NCBI GenBank assembly: GCA_016933055.1
Contig: JAFGBS010000034.1
Location: forward strand, 1-64,000
Reading direction: 5' to 3'
Source: Promethearchaeota archaeon
GTDB lineage: Archaea; Asgardarchaeota; Lokiarchaeia; Sigyniarchaeales; Promethearchaeaceae
Length of the DNA stretch: 64,000 nt
Notes under the pieces: model-generated
Seen by the model: the letters and a program-made list of their open reading frames with translations, nothing else
Database searches by the model: none
What the model was told of the DNA's origin: nothing
Made by a program: the position numbers and the translations under genes
In this document: piece by piece, positions 53,890 to 63,463 of the stretch
How positions within the stretch are numbered: the stretch's first letter is position 1
How the letters are laid out: each line of letters opens with the position of its first letter

Positions 53890-55722
53890 TTACAGAGCAA
53901 TTCCTTTAAACACAAATAGTAATGCGATGATAATCGCAGATAATGCAACGGCAATGATGGAAACGATTAACCCGCGTTTACTATATTTATTTTTTCCTTC
54001 AGTTTTCAGGGCAGTCCGAGAGATTCCCAAAGAGACCAAGGATAACGGCGGGATGACTATCCCCAGCCAGCATAATTTACTTGCAAATTTAGAGTCCACT
54101 AAATCCTCGTGTTGCACTTTATCATAGGGGACAATTTCAATCCATTCAGGTGTGATAAGACCCTTCTTTGGGTTTAATCGTTCTGTTCGGAAGAATCCTT
54201 CTCGTACTCGTTCTTTGCGTTTGGATGGAATGAGGAAATTCGCCATTTTTGCGATTGCCCACTCTAATCCTCCCGTGTAATGTGCTTTCTCCCATAATTT
54301 TAGGAGTACTTGATGAACCAGAAACACACCAGCGATTAAAAACCAAATATGGATAGGTCCAAAAGCGGTGAATGCTCCTGCATCAAGATCCAACGTCCCA
54401 TTAGATAAAATGGCTGCGTATCCATTTGGTACTTGATTTGCTCCCGGAATACCCAAAACGGGGAAAATATAACCAACAAGAGCAAAGATCAATACCATAA
54501 TTATATCTACGAATTGATAATTATAAATGCTGAATGGTACATGTCCAAATCGCCGAAAATAAAGCGTCTTGCGTCCGAATTGTTTTGCCTTTCCTCGAAA
54601 CTCGACTACACGTATTAATAAGGTTAAACACCCCAGTTGAGCTCCTGTAACCATCAAAAACCAGAACAGCCATAAGAATGAATAGGAGTTCTTCCAGAAC
54701 GGTGCACCCCCCCCAAACACTAAGCCGTCTTCGTATAACCGACGTACATCATAATGATGGGAAATAATTTTGGGAACTATCTCTAAATTCGAGAAAACTG
54801 CTAGTAAAGCGACACCAATTAGTCCTATCAAGAAGAGGATAAATGAGAGTATCATTCCTTTTGTAAGAGGACGTGTTGAGGGCAGTTTTTCCGGATTTTC
54901 TTCCCGCTCTTCCTGTTTTTTGGTCAAATAGAGACCCACAACCGAACCAACAAAAGAAACTGCAAGGAAAGGGAAAATAGGTTCTGGTCCACCTGCTAAA
55001 GGCATCAAGAAGAATAGTTTCGTTAACTGCCAGATAGAATCATAACCGAGATATCCATACTGAACACCATTGTCAACTTGGAGATATTTTCCGAAGATTC
55101 GATATACAAATTCTCTTTGCTCAAAAGGATATCTAAAGCCCGGTACAAGCATATCTACACCCTCCCAGACGAAAACAGACGCTAGAATAACCAAGATAGC
55201 AAGCACAATATATATTCGTATATTTCTCTTTGTTTTTTTCCAACCGTTGTTAATAGATAAAATTCCTTGAACTAGTGCGTTTAAAATGACACAAACGGCC
55301 ACTGTATGAATTGTTTCCATGTGGAAACCTCGATATAGAACTATATCCCATTTGTTCAAGTTTCCAAGAGCAATTTCACCAAGATACCCATGATACCCTA
55401 ATACAGATTCGGTTAATATCGCAAAGAAATACAATAAAATTCCCCCGATCACTTGTTTCAAAATCACATCCCCCGGTCGACCTAACCGTTTAGTGGATCT
55501 ATACATCGAAACCATATTGCCAACTGCCGAGATCATTAAGAAAAATCCTGCCCAGCCTCCAAAAAATATCGCAGCCAGTAGGAATACGAAAATAAACATA
55601 GGTAACTGATCTAGCATCCCGCTAATTGTGTCTTGATCAGCCCAGCGCATGAGCGTATGTACGAAAACCATCATCCAAATGGCATATCCGCGTAAAAAAT
55701 CAATACTCGCAAATCTTTTCAT
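53890..55722 (-). CDS. acyltransferase-3-like membrane protein (paralog 2)
   Basis: This 610-residue protein has about 11 helices. It has the R-x10-H signature (Arg11, His22 in FLRGYAIWMMVFVHTLMRW), the middle block YRGFHMETIHTVAVC and the C-terminal block SRTALKTEGKNKYSKRG. It has an extra segment between helices of the second half (the FGGGAPFWKN and LDLDAGAFTAFG loops) compared with paralog 1. It is first of three tandem minus-strand paralogs in window order (last in transcription). AT-rich spacers of about 240 and 170 bases separate them, so each may have its own promoter. Confidence 0.7.
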   Translation of the reverse strand: MKRFASIDFLRGYAIWMMVFVHTLMRWADQDTISGMLDQLPMFIFVFLLAAIFFGGWAGFFLMISAVGNMVSMYRSTKRLGRPGDVILKQVIGGILLYFFAILTESVLGYHGYLGEIALGNLNKWDIVLYRGFHMETIHTVAVCVILNALVQGILSINNGWKKTKRNIRIYIVLAILVILASVFVWEGVDMLVPGFRYPFEQREFVYRIFGKYLQVDNGVQYGYLGYDSIWQLTKLFFLMPLAGGPEPIFPFLAVSFVGSVVGLYLTKKQEEREENPEKLPSTRPLTKGMILSFILFLIGLIGVALLAVFSNLEIVPKIISHHYDVRRLYEDGLVFGGGAPFWKNSYSFLWLFWFLMVTGAQLGCLTLLIRVVEFRGKAKQFGRKTLYFRRFGHVPFSIYNYQFVDIIMVLIFALVGYIFPVLGIPGANQVPNGYAAILSNGTLDLDAGAFTAFGPIHIWFLIAGVFLVHQVLLKLWEKAHYTGGLEWAIAKMANFLIPSKRKERVREGFFRTERLNPKKGLITPEWIEIVPYDKVQHEDLVDSKFASKLCWLGIVIPPLSLVSLGISRTALKTEGKNKYSKRGLIVSIIAVALSAIIIALLFVFKGIAL

Positions 55723-55960
55723 TGTAATTTTCCACCAGTGGAGGTTTTATTCGAAACCTTTTTCAGTTTTATATTCGCTGTAAATATTCGACGAATTTTG
55801 CTAGTTTAATGTGAGATGTTACTATAAATATCTTGTTTTTTTCGACATAAATGGGTAAGAAAACAGCAGTAATGGAAGAATCCATGCATCTAATCTATTA
55901 AAATTAGCTAGTCTTTATAATAAATAGTGAAAAAAAGGAAAATAAGAAAATTAGTTTAAT

Positions 55961-57727
55961 TTAAAATAATCCTAATGCAGAAATGGGTAAGAAAAAGGAT
56001 GCAATAAAAATAGATACTGCAATCCCTAATCCAATGAGTGAAACTATCAATCCACGTTTGTTATATTTGTTTTTTCCCTCAGTTTTCATTGAATTCGACG
56101 CAATGCCCAGAGAAACAAAGGAAATCGGTGGTATAAAAATCCCAATCCAGCATAATTTACCCGAAAGTTTCGAATCCGCAAGAGATGTGTGTACACTTTC
56201 CCCTGGAACGATTTCAATCCATTCAGGGTTATAAATACCCCCATTTACATCCAATCGTATAGTTCGGAAGAAACCTTCCTTTTTTTTTAATTTTCGTTGG
56301 GAGGGAATAACTACACCCGCTATTTTTGCTATAAACCACTCATAGCCCAGTGTAAAGTGCGCTTTTTCCCAGAAACGAATTAAAATTTCATATATTACAA
56401 ATATCAAGATGAGAAGTGGCCAGATCTGATATACATCAAACATATTTTCCGGCACAGATCCGAAATACGATGACCATGTAAGAGACGGAAACCACGGTAT
56501 CAGGGTTAGTAGGTATACCGCTAAAATATCCACAAATTGATACGCATATATAGAAAAGGCAACGAATCCATATCTTCTAAAATAACGGGTTTTCCTACCG
56601 AACGGTTTCGATTTTCCACGGAATTCTACGGTTCGAAGGATCAAACATATCGCTCCGAACTGAGCTCCTGTGACCATTAAGAACCACGGCAACCAAATAA
56701 AGGAAAAAGGAATAAAACCGAATACAAAGTCTGATCCGTAACTTTCCAATCCCTCCACATACATATGAATCACGTCGAAATGATGAGGTAAAATTATATT
56801 ATCGATTGCACTGGGACGTTGAATAACAAATAATCCTGTTCCTATTAATCCGATCACAAATAGCACTAATCCAATGATCATACCGTATTTTAGCAATTTA
56901 GTCGAAACTGGTTTATTTTCTTCCATTTCTTGTTGTTTTCTCATTAAAAATAATCCGATTATGGAACCGATAAAACTAATGGCCAAAAACGGAAAAATTG
57001 GTTCATGTTTTCCAGCAAGGGGGATCAAAAAGAATTTCCATACTAATTCAAAAAAGGGATCGACCCCCAGTACTCCATATTGAATATCGAGATTTTTAGA
57101 AACACCGAATATGTCTACAACTCTATCAGCAAATGGATATCCAGGAAGTAAAGTTCGAACACCCTGCCATACAAATACAGTTCCCACGATAACAACGATT
57201 GCGAGTATAGAGTAAATTATTATATTCCGATTTATCTTTTTCCAACCGCCATTGATCGAAAGGATTCCTTGTATTATTCCATTCAATATAATACACCATG
57301 CAATTGCATGTATTGTCTCCATATGATATCCACGATAGAAAATATGCGTCCACCAATCGTTCTTACCAAGAACCAGTTCCCCAAGTGCGGCATGATATCC
57401 CAAAACCGACTCTACTAACACTCCACAGAATAATAGGAGAGTACCACCAAGAACTTGCTTTAGAACCATATCTCCCACTTTTCCTGACTTTTCAACGCCT
57501 TTATACATCGAAATCATGTTGCCAGCGGCAGAAACCATTAAGAAGAATCCTGCCCATGCCCCTATGAAGATTAACCCCAGCATAAGCCATAGGATAATAA
57601 GCCGGTAATCGTTTATATTGGATTGTACAGTATCTCGATCTATCCATCTCATGAAAGTATGGACAAAAACCATTAGTAAAATTGCCAGTCCGCGCAGAAA
57701 GTCAATACTCGCAAATCTTTTTGACAT
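55961..57727 (-). CDS. acyltransferase-3-like membrane protein (paralog 3)
   Basis: This 588-residue protein has the R-x10-H signature (Arg12, His23 in FLRGLAILLMVFVHTFMRW), YRGYHMETIHAIAWC and the C-terminal block IASNSMKTEGKNKYNKRG. It is closest in wording to paralog 2, including the last helix pattern SLIGLGIAVSIFIASFF. It carries about 11 predicted helices. The head-to-tail position and shared C-terminal block indicate tandem duplication. There is no catalytic evidence beyond the signature. Confidence 0.7.
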   Translation of the reverse strand: MSKRFASIDFLRGLAILLMVFVHTFMRWIDRDTVQSNINDYRLIILWLMLGLIFIGAWAGFFLMVSAAGNMISMYKGVEKSGKVGDMVLKQVLGGTLLLFCGVLVESVLGYHAALGELVLGKNDWWTHIFYRGYHMETIHAIAWCIILNGIIQGILSINGGWKKINRNIIIYSILAIVVIVGTVFVWQGVRTLLPGYPFADRVVDIFGVSKNLDIQYGVLGVDPFFELVWKFFLIPLAGKHEPIFPFLAISFIGSIIGLFLMRKQQEMEENKPVSTKLLKYGMIIGLVLFVIGLIGTGLFVIQRPSAIDNIILPHHFDVIHMYVEGLESYGSDFVFGFIPFSFIWLPWFLMVTGAQFGAICLILRTVEFRGKSKPFGRKTRYFRRYGFVAFSIYAYQFVDILAVYLLTLIPWFPSLTWSSYFGSVPENMFDVYQIWPLLILIFVIYEILIRFWEKAHFTLGYEWFIAKIAGVVIPSQRKLKKKEGFFRTIRLDVNGGIYNPEWIEIVPGESVHTSLADSKLSGKLCWIGIFIPPISFVSLGIASNSMKTEGKNKYNKRGLIVSLIGLGIAVSIFIASFFLPISALGLF

Positions 57728-57897
57728 TTTTGTAACCTTGAACTTTTTATTTTGTACCTAACTAACAGTTATCGTCTTAATTTCGTTCTTAGGTTTTTTT
57801 AAGGTTCTCTTTTCAATAAGTTAAATCCGTGTATAGTTCAAAACAAGTAATGTTAAAAAAACCGCTAAAAAATATAAAAAATATTTGAAAAAAATAA

Positions 57898-59886
57898 CTA
57901 GAAACTAATTCCAAAAACAAATATAGTCCCTATTAAAATACTAACCGATAATATAGCACCAATGATGGAAATTATTAATCCGCATAAATTGTAGGCATTT
58001 TTTCCCTCGGTTTTACGGGCGGTTCGAGTCACACCTAAGGATATTAATGAAATAGGTGCAATTATCAATCCCAACCAACATAATTTGAACGAGAATTTAG
58101 AATCTACGAGCTTTTCTCTAGGAATTTTATCCTCTGATATAATATCAACCCATTGGGGACTTACTAGCCCATCTTTCACATTAAGACGATTAGATTGCCA
58201 CCATGGGAGGGGACCATTAATTTGTTCATTTTCTATTCTTTCTTTGCGCTTAGATGGGATTATTAGATTTGATATTTTTGCTAAAAACCATTCAAATCCA
58301 AGAGCAAAGTGTGATCTTTGCCATAGCCTTAGTATCCCCCAATACATAAGAATAATCAAACCAAGTAAAATCCAGATTCCGTACACACCGTACTGATACA
58401 ATCCAAATCCAGGAAAGATAAATCCATTTCTGGAGTATTGGTCTGTTATGGGAATGAATGAACCGATTAAGCTAAGAAAAAGTGCTGGGATAACATCGAT
58501 GAACTGATAATTGTAAATGCTGAAGGGAACGAAGCCAAAACGCCTTAGAAAAAGAGTTTTTTGACCGAATTTATGGGTCTTCCCACGAAATTCGGTAACT
58601 CTTAATAATAAGAAAAATGCTCCGATTTGTGAGCCCGTTACTACACAGAACCACCATAACCAGGTTCCAGTTTCATATAAGGCTCTGACATCATAGGTAT
58701 AAGCTAAAATCATATCGATTGCCGTTGGATCTCCCCCCATGAATACAACCAATCCCACTCCTATTAAACCAATGACAAATAAGGCGAATCCTATTAGCAT
58801 CCCAATTTTTAATGGTAGTGTCGCGTGTTTATACTCATTTTCAATATTTTCTTTTTTTTTGATATAATAGAACAAAATTCCCAATAAAGCAAAAATTAGG
58901 AAAGAGAGTATCATATATTGCATAAATTTGAAAGGATTTCCAATTGGGCTAAATAACCATAATGCAGTAAATGAGATAAAAGACATAGTTGAGGTAAACC
59001 AGAGAAATACCGTTAATCTCTTAAACCATACTTCCGGGGTTTTCATGACCGAGACATCGTATTCGATAAATCCCTCCTTCTCTTTTTGCTTACGGATTAG
59101 AAATAAAGCAATGATACTGCCCGTATAGGATACTGCCAAAAATGGAAAAATAGGTTCCACTTTCCCGGCAAGAGGACCTAAAAAGAACCTTATCGTTAAC
59201 TCCCAAATGGAATCATGAAATAGAAATCCATATTGGGTAATTTCTGTTACAGGTATAGACTTTCCGAAAATTTCCCAAACAAATGTTCTTTTCGCATCCG
59301 GATACCCTTGTATAACTTTTTGTGCAAAATTCCAAACAGATGGAGTTAATGCAACAATTACGATGATTAAAATTAAATAAATTACAATATTCCGATTTAT
59401 TTTTTTCCATCCACCTTTTCTTGAGAGTATTGCTTGTGTAATGCCATTAAGAATTACGCACCACGCTACAGCATGTATTGTCTCAAAATGATAGCCTTTA
59501 TAGAAGATCAAAGTCCATTTATCAATATTTCCAAGTGCAAGATTTCCAAAATACCCCCCATAACCGGTTGTACTCTCAGTTAGAATAGCTGCACCAAGTA
59601 ATAATATCCCTCCGACGATTTGTTTTATTATCGTCTGCCTAACCGAATTTCTTTGAAATCCATTGTACATGGAGATCATATTTCCAGTGGCGCTAACCAT
59701 CAAGAAAAGACCACACCATCCCCCTAAGAATAATGTGGCCAAAAGAAATATAATTACGAAAAGGGAGTAACTGCCCATATCGGTGTAAATAGGATCTCGC
59801 CATACCCATCGCATTAACGTATGGACGAAAATCATTAAAAAAATTGCCAACCCTCGCAGAAAATCAATAGACGCATATCTCTTCAT
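57898..59886 (-). CDS. acyltransferase-3-like membrane protein (paralog 4) with two-helix insertion
   Basis: This 662-residue protein has the R-x10-H signature (Arg11, His22 in FLRGLAIFLMIFVHTLMRW), YKGYHFETIHAVAWC and the C-terminal block GVTRTARKTEGKNAY. Relative to the other three it has an insertion of about 90 residues near 270-365, containing two hydrophobic helices (VFLWFTSTMSFISFTALWLF and MILSFLIFALLGILFYYI). The insertion ends before GMLIGFALFVIGLIGVGL, the shared part. This is the first-transcribed paralog of the minus-strand trio. Confidence 0.7.
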   Translation of the reverse strand: MKRYASIDFLRGLAIFLMIFVHTLMRWVWRDPIYTDMGSYSLFVIIFLLATLFLGGWCGLFLMVSATGNMISMYNGFQRNSVRQTIIKQIVGGILLLGAAILTESTTGYGGYFGNLALGNIDKWTLIFYKGYHFETIHAVAWCVILNGITQAILSRKGGWKKINRNIVIYLILIIVIVALTPSVWNFAQKVIQGYPDAKRTFVWEIFGKSIPVTEITQYGFLFHDSIWELTIRFFLGPLAGKVEPIFPFLAVSYTGSIIALFLIRKQKEKEGFIEYDVSVMKTPEVWFKRLTVFLWFTSTMSFISFTALWLFSPIGNPFKFMQYMILSFLIFALLGILFYYIKKKENIENEYKHATLPLKIGMLIGFALFVIGLIGVGLVVFMGGDPTAIDMILAYTYDVRALYETGTWLWWFCVVTGSQIGAFFLLLRVTEFRGKTHKFGQKTLFLRRFGFVPFSIYNYQFIDVIPALFLSLIGSFIPITDQYSRNGFIFPGFGLYQYGVYGIWILLGLIILMYWGILRLWQRSHFALGFEWFLAKISNLIIPSKRKERIENEQINGPLPWWQSNRLNVKDGLVSPQWVDIISEDKIPREKLVDSKFSFKLCWLGLIIAPISLISLGVTRTARKTEGKNAYNLCGLIISIIGAILSVSILIGTIFVFGISF

Positions 59887-60053
59887 AGTATTTTACCTTA
59901 AGTAAATTATTAATATAATCAGTAATTGGTTGAACTATTTTATTTTACACTTTTTATAGCTTTAGCTTCGATGGTAGTGAGCTTAAAAAAAGATGAAGTG
60001 TAAAGAAAAGAATACATATCTTCAACAATATACTCTATAGATTTGACAACCTC

Positions 60054-61133
60054 ATGAAAATCTTTATTACGGGTGCTACGGGGCAATTAGGACATAGTTT
60101 GATCCGAGAACTTATAAAAGGAGATATGTTAAGTATTAATTCACCGCAAGAAATTGTTTGCTTAGTTAGAAATCCCGAACAAGCTGGAAATTTGCATGAC
60201 ATGAACATCACTATTGTTCAAGGCACCCTTAAGGATAAAAATTATCTCAAACACATCCTTTCTGAACATAAAATTGATATTATCTTTCATTGTGCGGCCA
60301 TTTCTAACCCAAGTGCGGATAAGGAACTATTATTTTCCACAAATATCGACGGATCCAATAACCTATTGGATGCTTTCGTAGAATCCCCCCAAACTCACAG
60401 TTTTGTGTTCAGTAGCTCGATTAGTGTTTACGATTCTTATTTGAAATCTGATGGAACCCCCCTTACTGAGGATGCAAAGTTTGGAAGTCTGACAAAAGGA
60501 GATCCCTATGCAATCTCAAAACGCATGATTGAGCAAGAAATAACGCATTTGCAGAAACTTCATCCAGAAAAGCGATTTTATATTGCACGGATCGGTCCTA
60601 TGAGTGGAACCCATGATCGGATCATCCTTCCGATGTTGATAACTTTAATGTCTAAACAAAGATTGCCAAAATTAATTGGAAAAGGTCGCAAGAAAATATC
60701 CATCATTGCACCAGAAGATGCTGCTCGTGCTATGGTGTTTCTCACTCAGAATTCGAAAAAAGATTCAAATCATGTCTACAACGTGACCGGGAATATGATA
60801 AGTTACAAAGAAATGTTTGACTGTGTTGCCTCTTATTACGGCATAGAATATTCCAATTTTTCCATTCCATACTGGTTGTTCCGAATATTACGACCAATAA
60901 TTTGGTTAATACGAATCTTTTTTCCTAAAAATAAGTTTGTTCAAATGGTTTTCTCGGAGACAGCTCTTGCCTTTTTCAATAATTCCTATGAATACGACAG
61001 CAATAAGATTCAAAATCTCGGATTTAAATTTCTCTATTCTCCATTGGAATCCATCCGGATGGGTTTAGAAACCATGGACCATGAAAAAGAACTGATCGCT
61101 TCGAAACAAGATAATTGTAAAACGGACAATTAA
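60054..61133 (+). CDS. extended SDR: NAD-dependent epimerase/3beta-HSD-like
   Basis: This 359-residue protein has a Rossmann start IFITGATGQLGHSLIREL, and the catalytic SSSISVY with DPYAISKRMIEQE gives the Ser and Tyr-x3-Lys of extended SDRs. IGPMSGTHD and the later hydrophobic part (WLFRILRPIIWLIRIFF) resemble 3beta-hydroxysteroid or nucleotide-sugar epimerase relatives with a membrane-associated C-terminus. The substrate may be a nucleotide-sugar or a lipid. It is divergent from the AT3 trio; the MaoC gene follows by about 100 bases. Confidence 0.8.
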   Translation: MKIFITGATGQLGHSLIRELIKGDMLSINSPQEIVCLVRNPEQAGNLHDMNITIVQGTLKDKNYLKHILSEHKIDIIFHCAAISNPSADKELLFSTNIDGSNNLLDAFVESPQTHSFVFSSSISVYDSYLKSDGTPLTEDAKFGSLTKGDPYAISKRMIEQEITHLQKLHPEKRFYIARIGPMSGTHDRIILPMLITLMSKQRLPKLIGKGRKKISIIAPEDAARAMVFLTQNSKKDSNHVYNVTGNMISYKEMFDCVASYYGIEYSNFSIPYWLFRILRPIIWLIRIFFPKNKFVQMVFSETALAFFNNSYEYDSNKIQNLGFKFLYSPLESIRMGLETMDHEKELIASKQDNCKTDN

Positions 61134-61236
61134 CAACTGAATTAACAGATTCAATTATCTTTACTTAACATTTGATCGAAATGATAGCACAGAACGGAAC
61201 GCTAGATTAATGAACAAGATAAACTAACTTTCTTAT

Positions 61237-61701
61237 ATGTCACCACAAAATGTGTTGGATGGAATTGAGCACTTGAAGGAATATCAAGGAAAGGAAATGG
61301 GTCCCTCGAAATGGGTCAAAATAACACAAGATAAGATTAATATGTTTGCGGAGGCGACCGGTGATCACCAATGGATCCACGTAGATGTTGAAAGAGCGAA
61401 AAAAGAATCTACCTATGGTGGTCCAATTGCACACGGTTATTTGACTCTATCATTGATTCCTGATTTATTTTGGGATGTTTTAGAAGTTAAAGGCTTTAAA
61501 ACTGTAATCAATTATGGGACAAACAAGGTCAGATTTCCGGCTCCGGTACCTGTTGATTCAAGTGTCTGCATGAAAGTAACTCTCGCAAATATCACAGAAA
61601 TAAAGAATGGTGTGCAATGTGAATTTAAATGCGTGTTGAATACCGAGAGTGGAGAAAAACCTGTGTGCATTGCTGAAATTGTGTTTCTGTTGATGAACTA
61701 G
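61237..61701 (+). CDS. MaoC-like (R)-enoyl-CoA hydratase
   Basis: This 154-residue hot-dog protein has the R-specific hydratase motif FAEATGDHQWIHVD (about 29-42, with catalytic Asp and His) followed by GPIAHGYLTLSLI. It hydrates 2-enoyl-CoA to (R)-3-hydroxyacyl-CoA and could serve fatty acid or branched acyl metabolism. It lies 103 bases after the SDR gene. It is convergent with the GPH symporter. Confidence 0.88.
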   Translation: MSPQNVLDGIEHLKEYQGKEMGPSKWVKITQDKINMFAEATGDHQWIHVDVERAKKESTYGGPIAHGYLTLSLIPDLFWDVLEVKGFKTVINYGTNKVRFPAPVPVDSSVCMKVTLANITEIKNGVQCEFKCVLNTESGEKPVCIAEIVFLLMN

Positions 61702-61709
61702 CAGTTGAT

Positions 61710-63164
61710 TTATTTTTCTTTTTCTTTACTGTTTTTTAACGAATCAAAATACTGTTTTTCTTTAGCTTTGTGTAAGGAGAGAATTTCTTCCTTTTTCTTT
61801 TCCCATTCGGGTCCATCCAGATTGTAAAATTTCATGAAAAATGCAGAAATTGCTAGCAATATTGCGGGTATAATGAAAATAGCGAACAGAATACCTGTTT
61901 TTGTCAATTCAGATTGGGGTTGTTTGATCACTATTCCCGCAACTTCAACGGGTTCATTAAACCCGAACCTATCTAATACCACGAGGAATACCCATTGCGC
62001 AATAGAAAGAGCAGGTTTTACTATTAATGCATTTACTCCCCCGTATATGGCCTCTCTTCTTCTTCCCGTTATTAGTTCATCATTATCTATGGAGTCACCT
62101 GTAACCACCGCAGTAGCTACACTCCCCCCTGTAAAACAAATTCCCACAATTAAGAAAGGTACTGCTGAGATGAGAGGATATCTCCCCACGAAAAACAAGA
62201 CAGTAAATGCGAAGATCATCAGTAATTCTACAAGAATTAAGGTCTTTTTCGGTCGTATTTTTTTTATTACCCATACTCCTATAACCAAACCAAATAAAAT
62301 ACCCAAAAGTAACGCTACCAAAAAGGCATAGCTGACTATATTTGTCAGTTCTATGACATAATCAATATAGTACAAAATCCCCGTGCTTAAAATCGGGAAG
62401 ATGAAAGAAAAGGAGAAGCTAGTTACCTCAAACAACCAAAATGGTTTATTCTTAAAACTTAACTTAATTCCTTCCCAAAAACCTTCATGCGGTTGCATTT
62501 GGGCGAACATATTCTCCTTAATGAAAAAGGAACTCACAAACAAAAGAATGGACGAGAATACTCCCATTATCACCATTAAAGGTTTGAATAAGGGATGAAT
62601 TCCTTCCTGCCCCGTTAATAATAATACTGGTAACACTAATCCAATTGCGGAATTTACAAAACCTGCAATGACATTATACACAGTTAAACTAGCCCGTTCC
62701 TTTGCCGTCACCGCAATTTCATTTGGAAGTGAATAAAAACAACACCCAACTATAGTAAACATCGTATCTAAAAGGAAGAGAGCTGCTAAAAAATTCCAAA
62801 AGAGTCCCCATGTGTCTCCAATCTCAGCAATCGGGAACCAACAGAAGATAAAAACTGCTCCATAAAAAAAACTCCCCCATCGAATATAAGGGATTCTTCT
62901 TCCTAATTTTGTTCGAGTATTATCTATTAAGTAGGAAATTATGGGATCGTTGAGGGTATTCCAAATCATAAAAATTAACCAAGCCCAACCCGTTAATATT
63001 ATATCAGCACCGAGTTTTTCTGTGTAGTAGTATGTAAGATTCCCAAATACAAATCCATTTAGAAAGGAATTGGCGAAGTTTCCCATAGCGAAATTAAATT
63101 TTATTTTGGTTGGGACTTTCTCCTCAATTGCCTTAATATCTGAAATCATATCTCCTTTAGACAT
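61710..63164 (-). CDS. GPH-family (MFS_2) sugar:cation symporter (second copy)
   Basis: This 484-residue membrane protein has about 12 helices. The family loop is in NTLNDPIISYLIDNTRTKLG and the following RRIPY. The first ~25 residues (ISDIKAIEEKVPTKIKFN) are cytoplasmic, and the C-terminal tail is charged (EKKKEEILSLHKAKEKQ). It is related to the symporter at 8392 but differs in length and in the central loop. The substrate is unknown. It starts at ATG 63164. Confidence 0.88.
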   Translation of the reverse strand: MSKGDMISDIKAIEEKVPTKIKFNFAMGNFANSFLNGFVFGNLTYYYTEKLGADIILTGWAWLIFMIWNTLNDPIISYLIDNTRTKLGRRIPYIRWGSFFYGAVFIFCWFPIAEIGDTWGLFWNFLAALFLLDTMFTIVGCCFYSLPNEIAVTAKERASLTVYNVIAGFVNSAIGLVLPVLLLTGQEGIHPLFKPLMVIMGVFSSILLFVSSFFIKENMFAQMQPHEGFWEGIKLSFKNKPFWLFEVTSFSFSFIFPILSTGILYYIDYVIELTNIVSYAFLVALLLGILFGLVIGVWVIKKIRPKKTLILVELLMIFAFTVLFFVGRYPLISAVPFLIVGICFTGGSVATAVVTGDSIDNDELITGRRREAIYGGVNALIVKPALSIAQWVFLVVLDRFGFNEPVEVAGIVIKQPQSELTKTGILFAIFIIPAILLAISAFFMKFYNLDGPEWEKKKEEILSLHKAKEKQYFDSLKNSKEKEK

Positions 63165-63416
63165 AATCTCAATAAAAAGAGATCTGAGTGAAAAAAGTAA
63201 TCAAATGGACAATTTATACCATTATTAAATTTTATTTATAATCAAAAAATCAAAGAAATTGCATACCAATTCACCCCAAGCAGGCCAAATAACCTCATAA
63301 TCTTAATTCCACTATAGTTCCATCACAATGTTCCAAAACGCCCATTTGTACTTTAATCAAATTTTACCAAATAGAGAATAAACAATCGTATCTTGGTAGA
63401 CAAATGGATCGTTAAG

Positions 63417-63458
63417 CATATATAGTCCAGTTGGCATTATGATTACATTTAGTGGTGG
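63417..63458 (+). promoter_or_regulatory. promoter and ribosome site of the C25 peptidase gene
   Basis: CATATATAG (63417-63425) is a TATA box about 40 bases before ATG 63464, and GTGGTGG (63452-63458) is a ribosome site five bases before it. Confidence 0.5.
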
Positions 63459-63463
63459 TTAGC

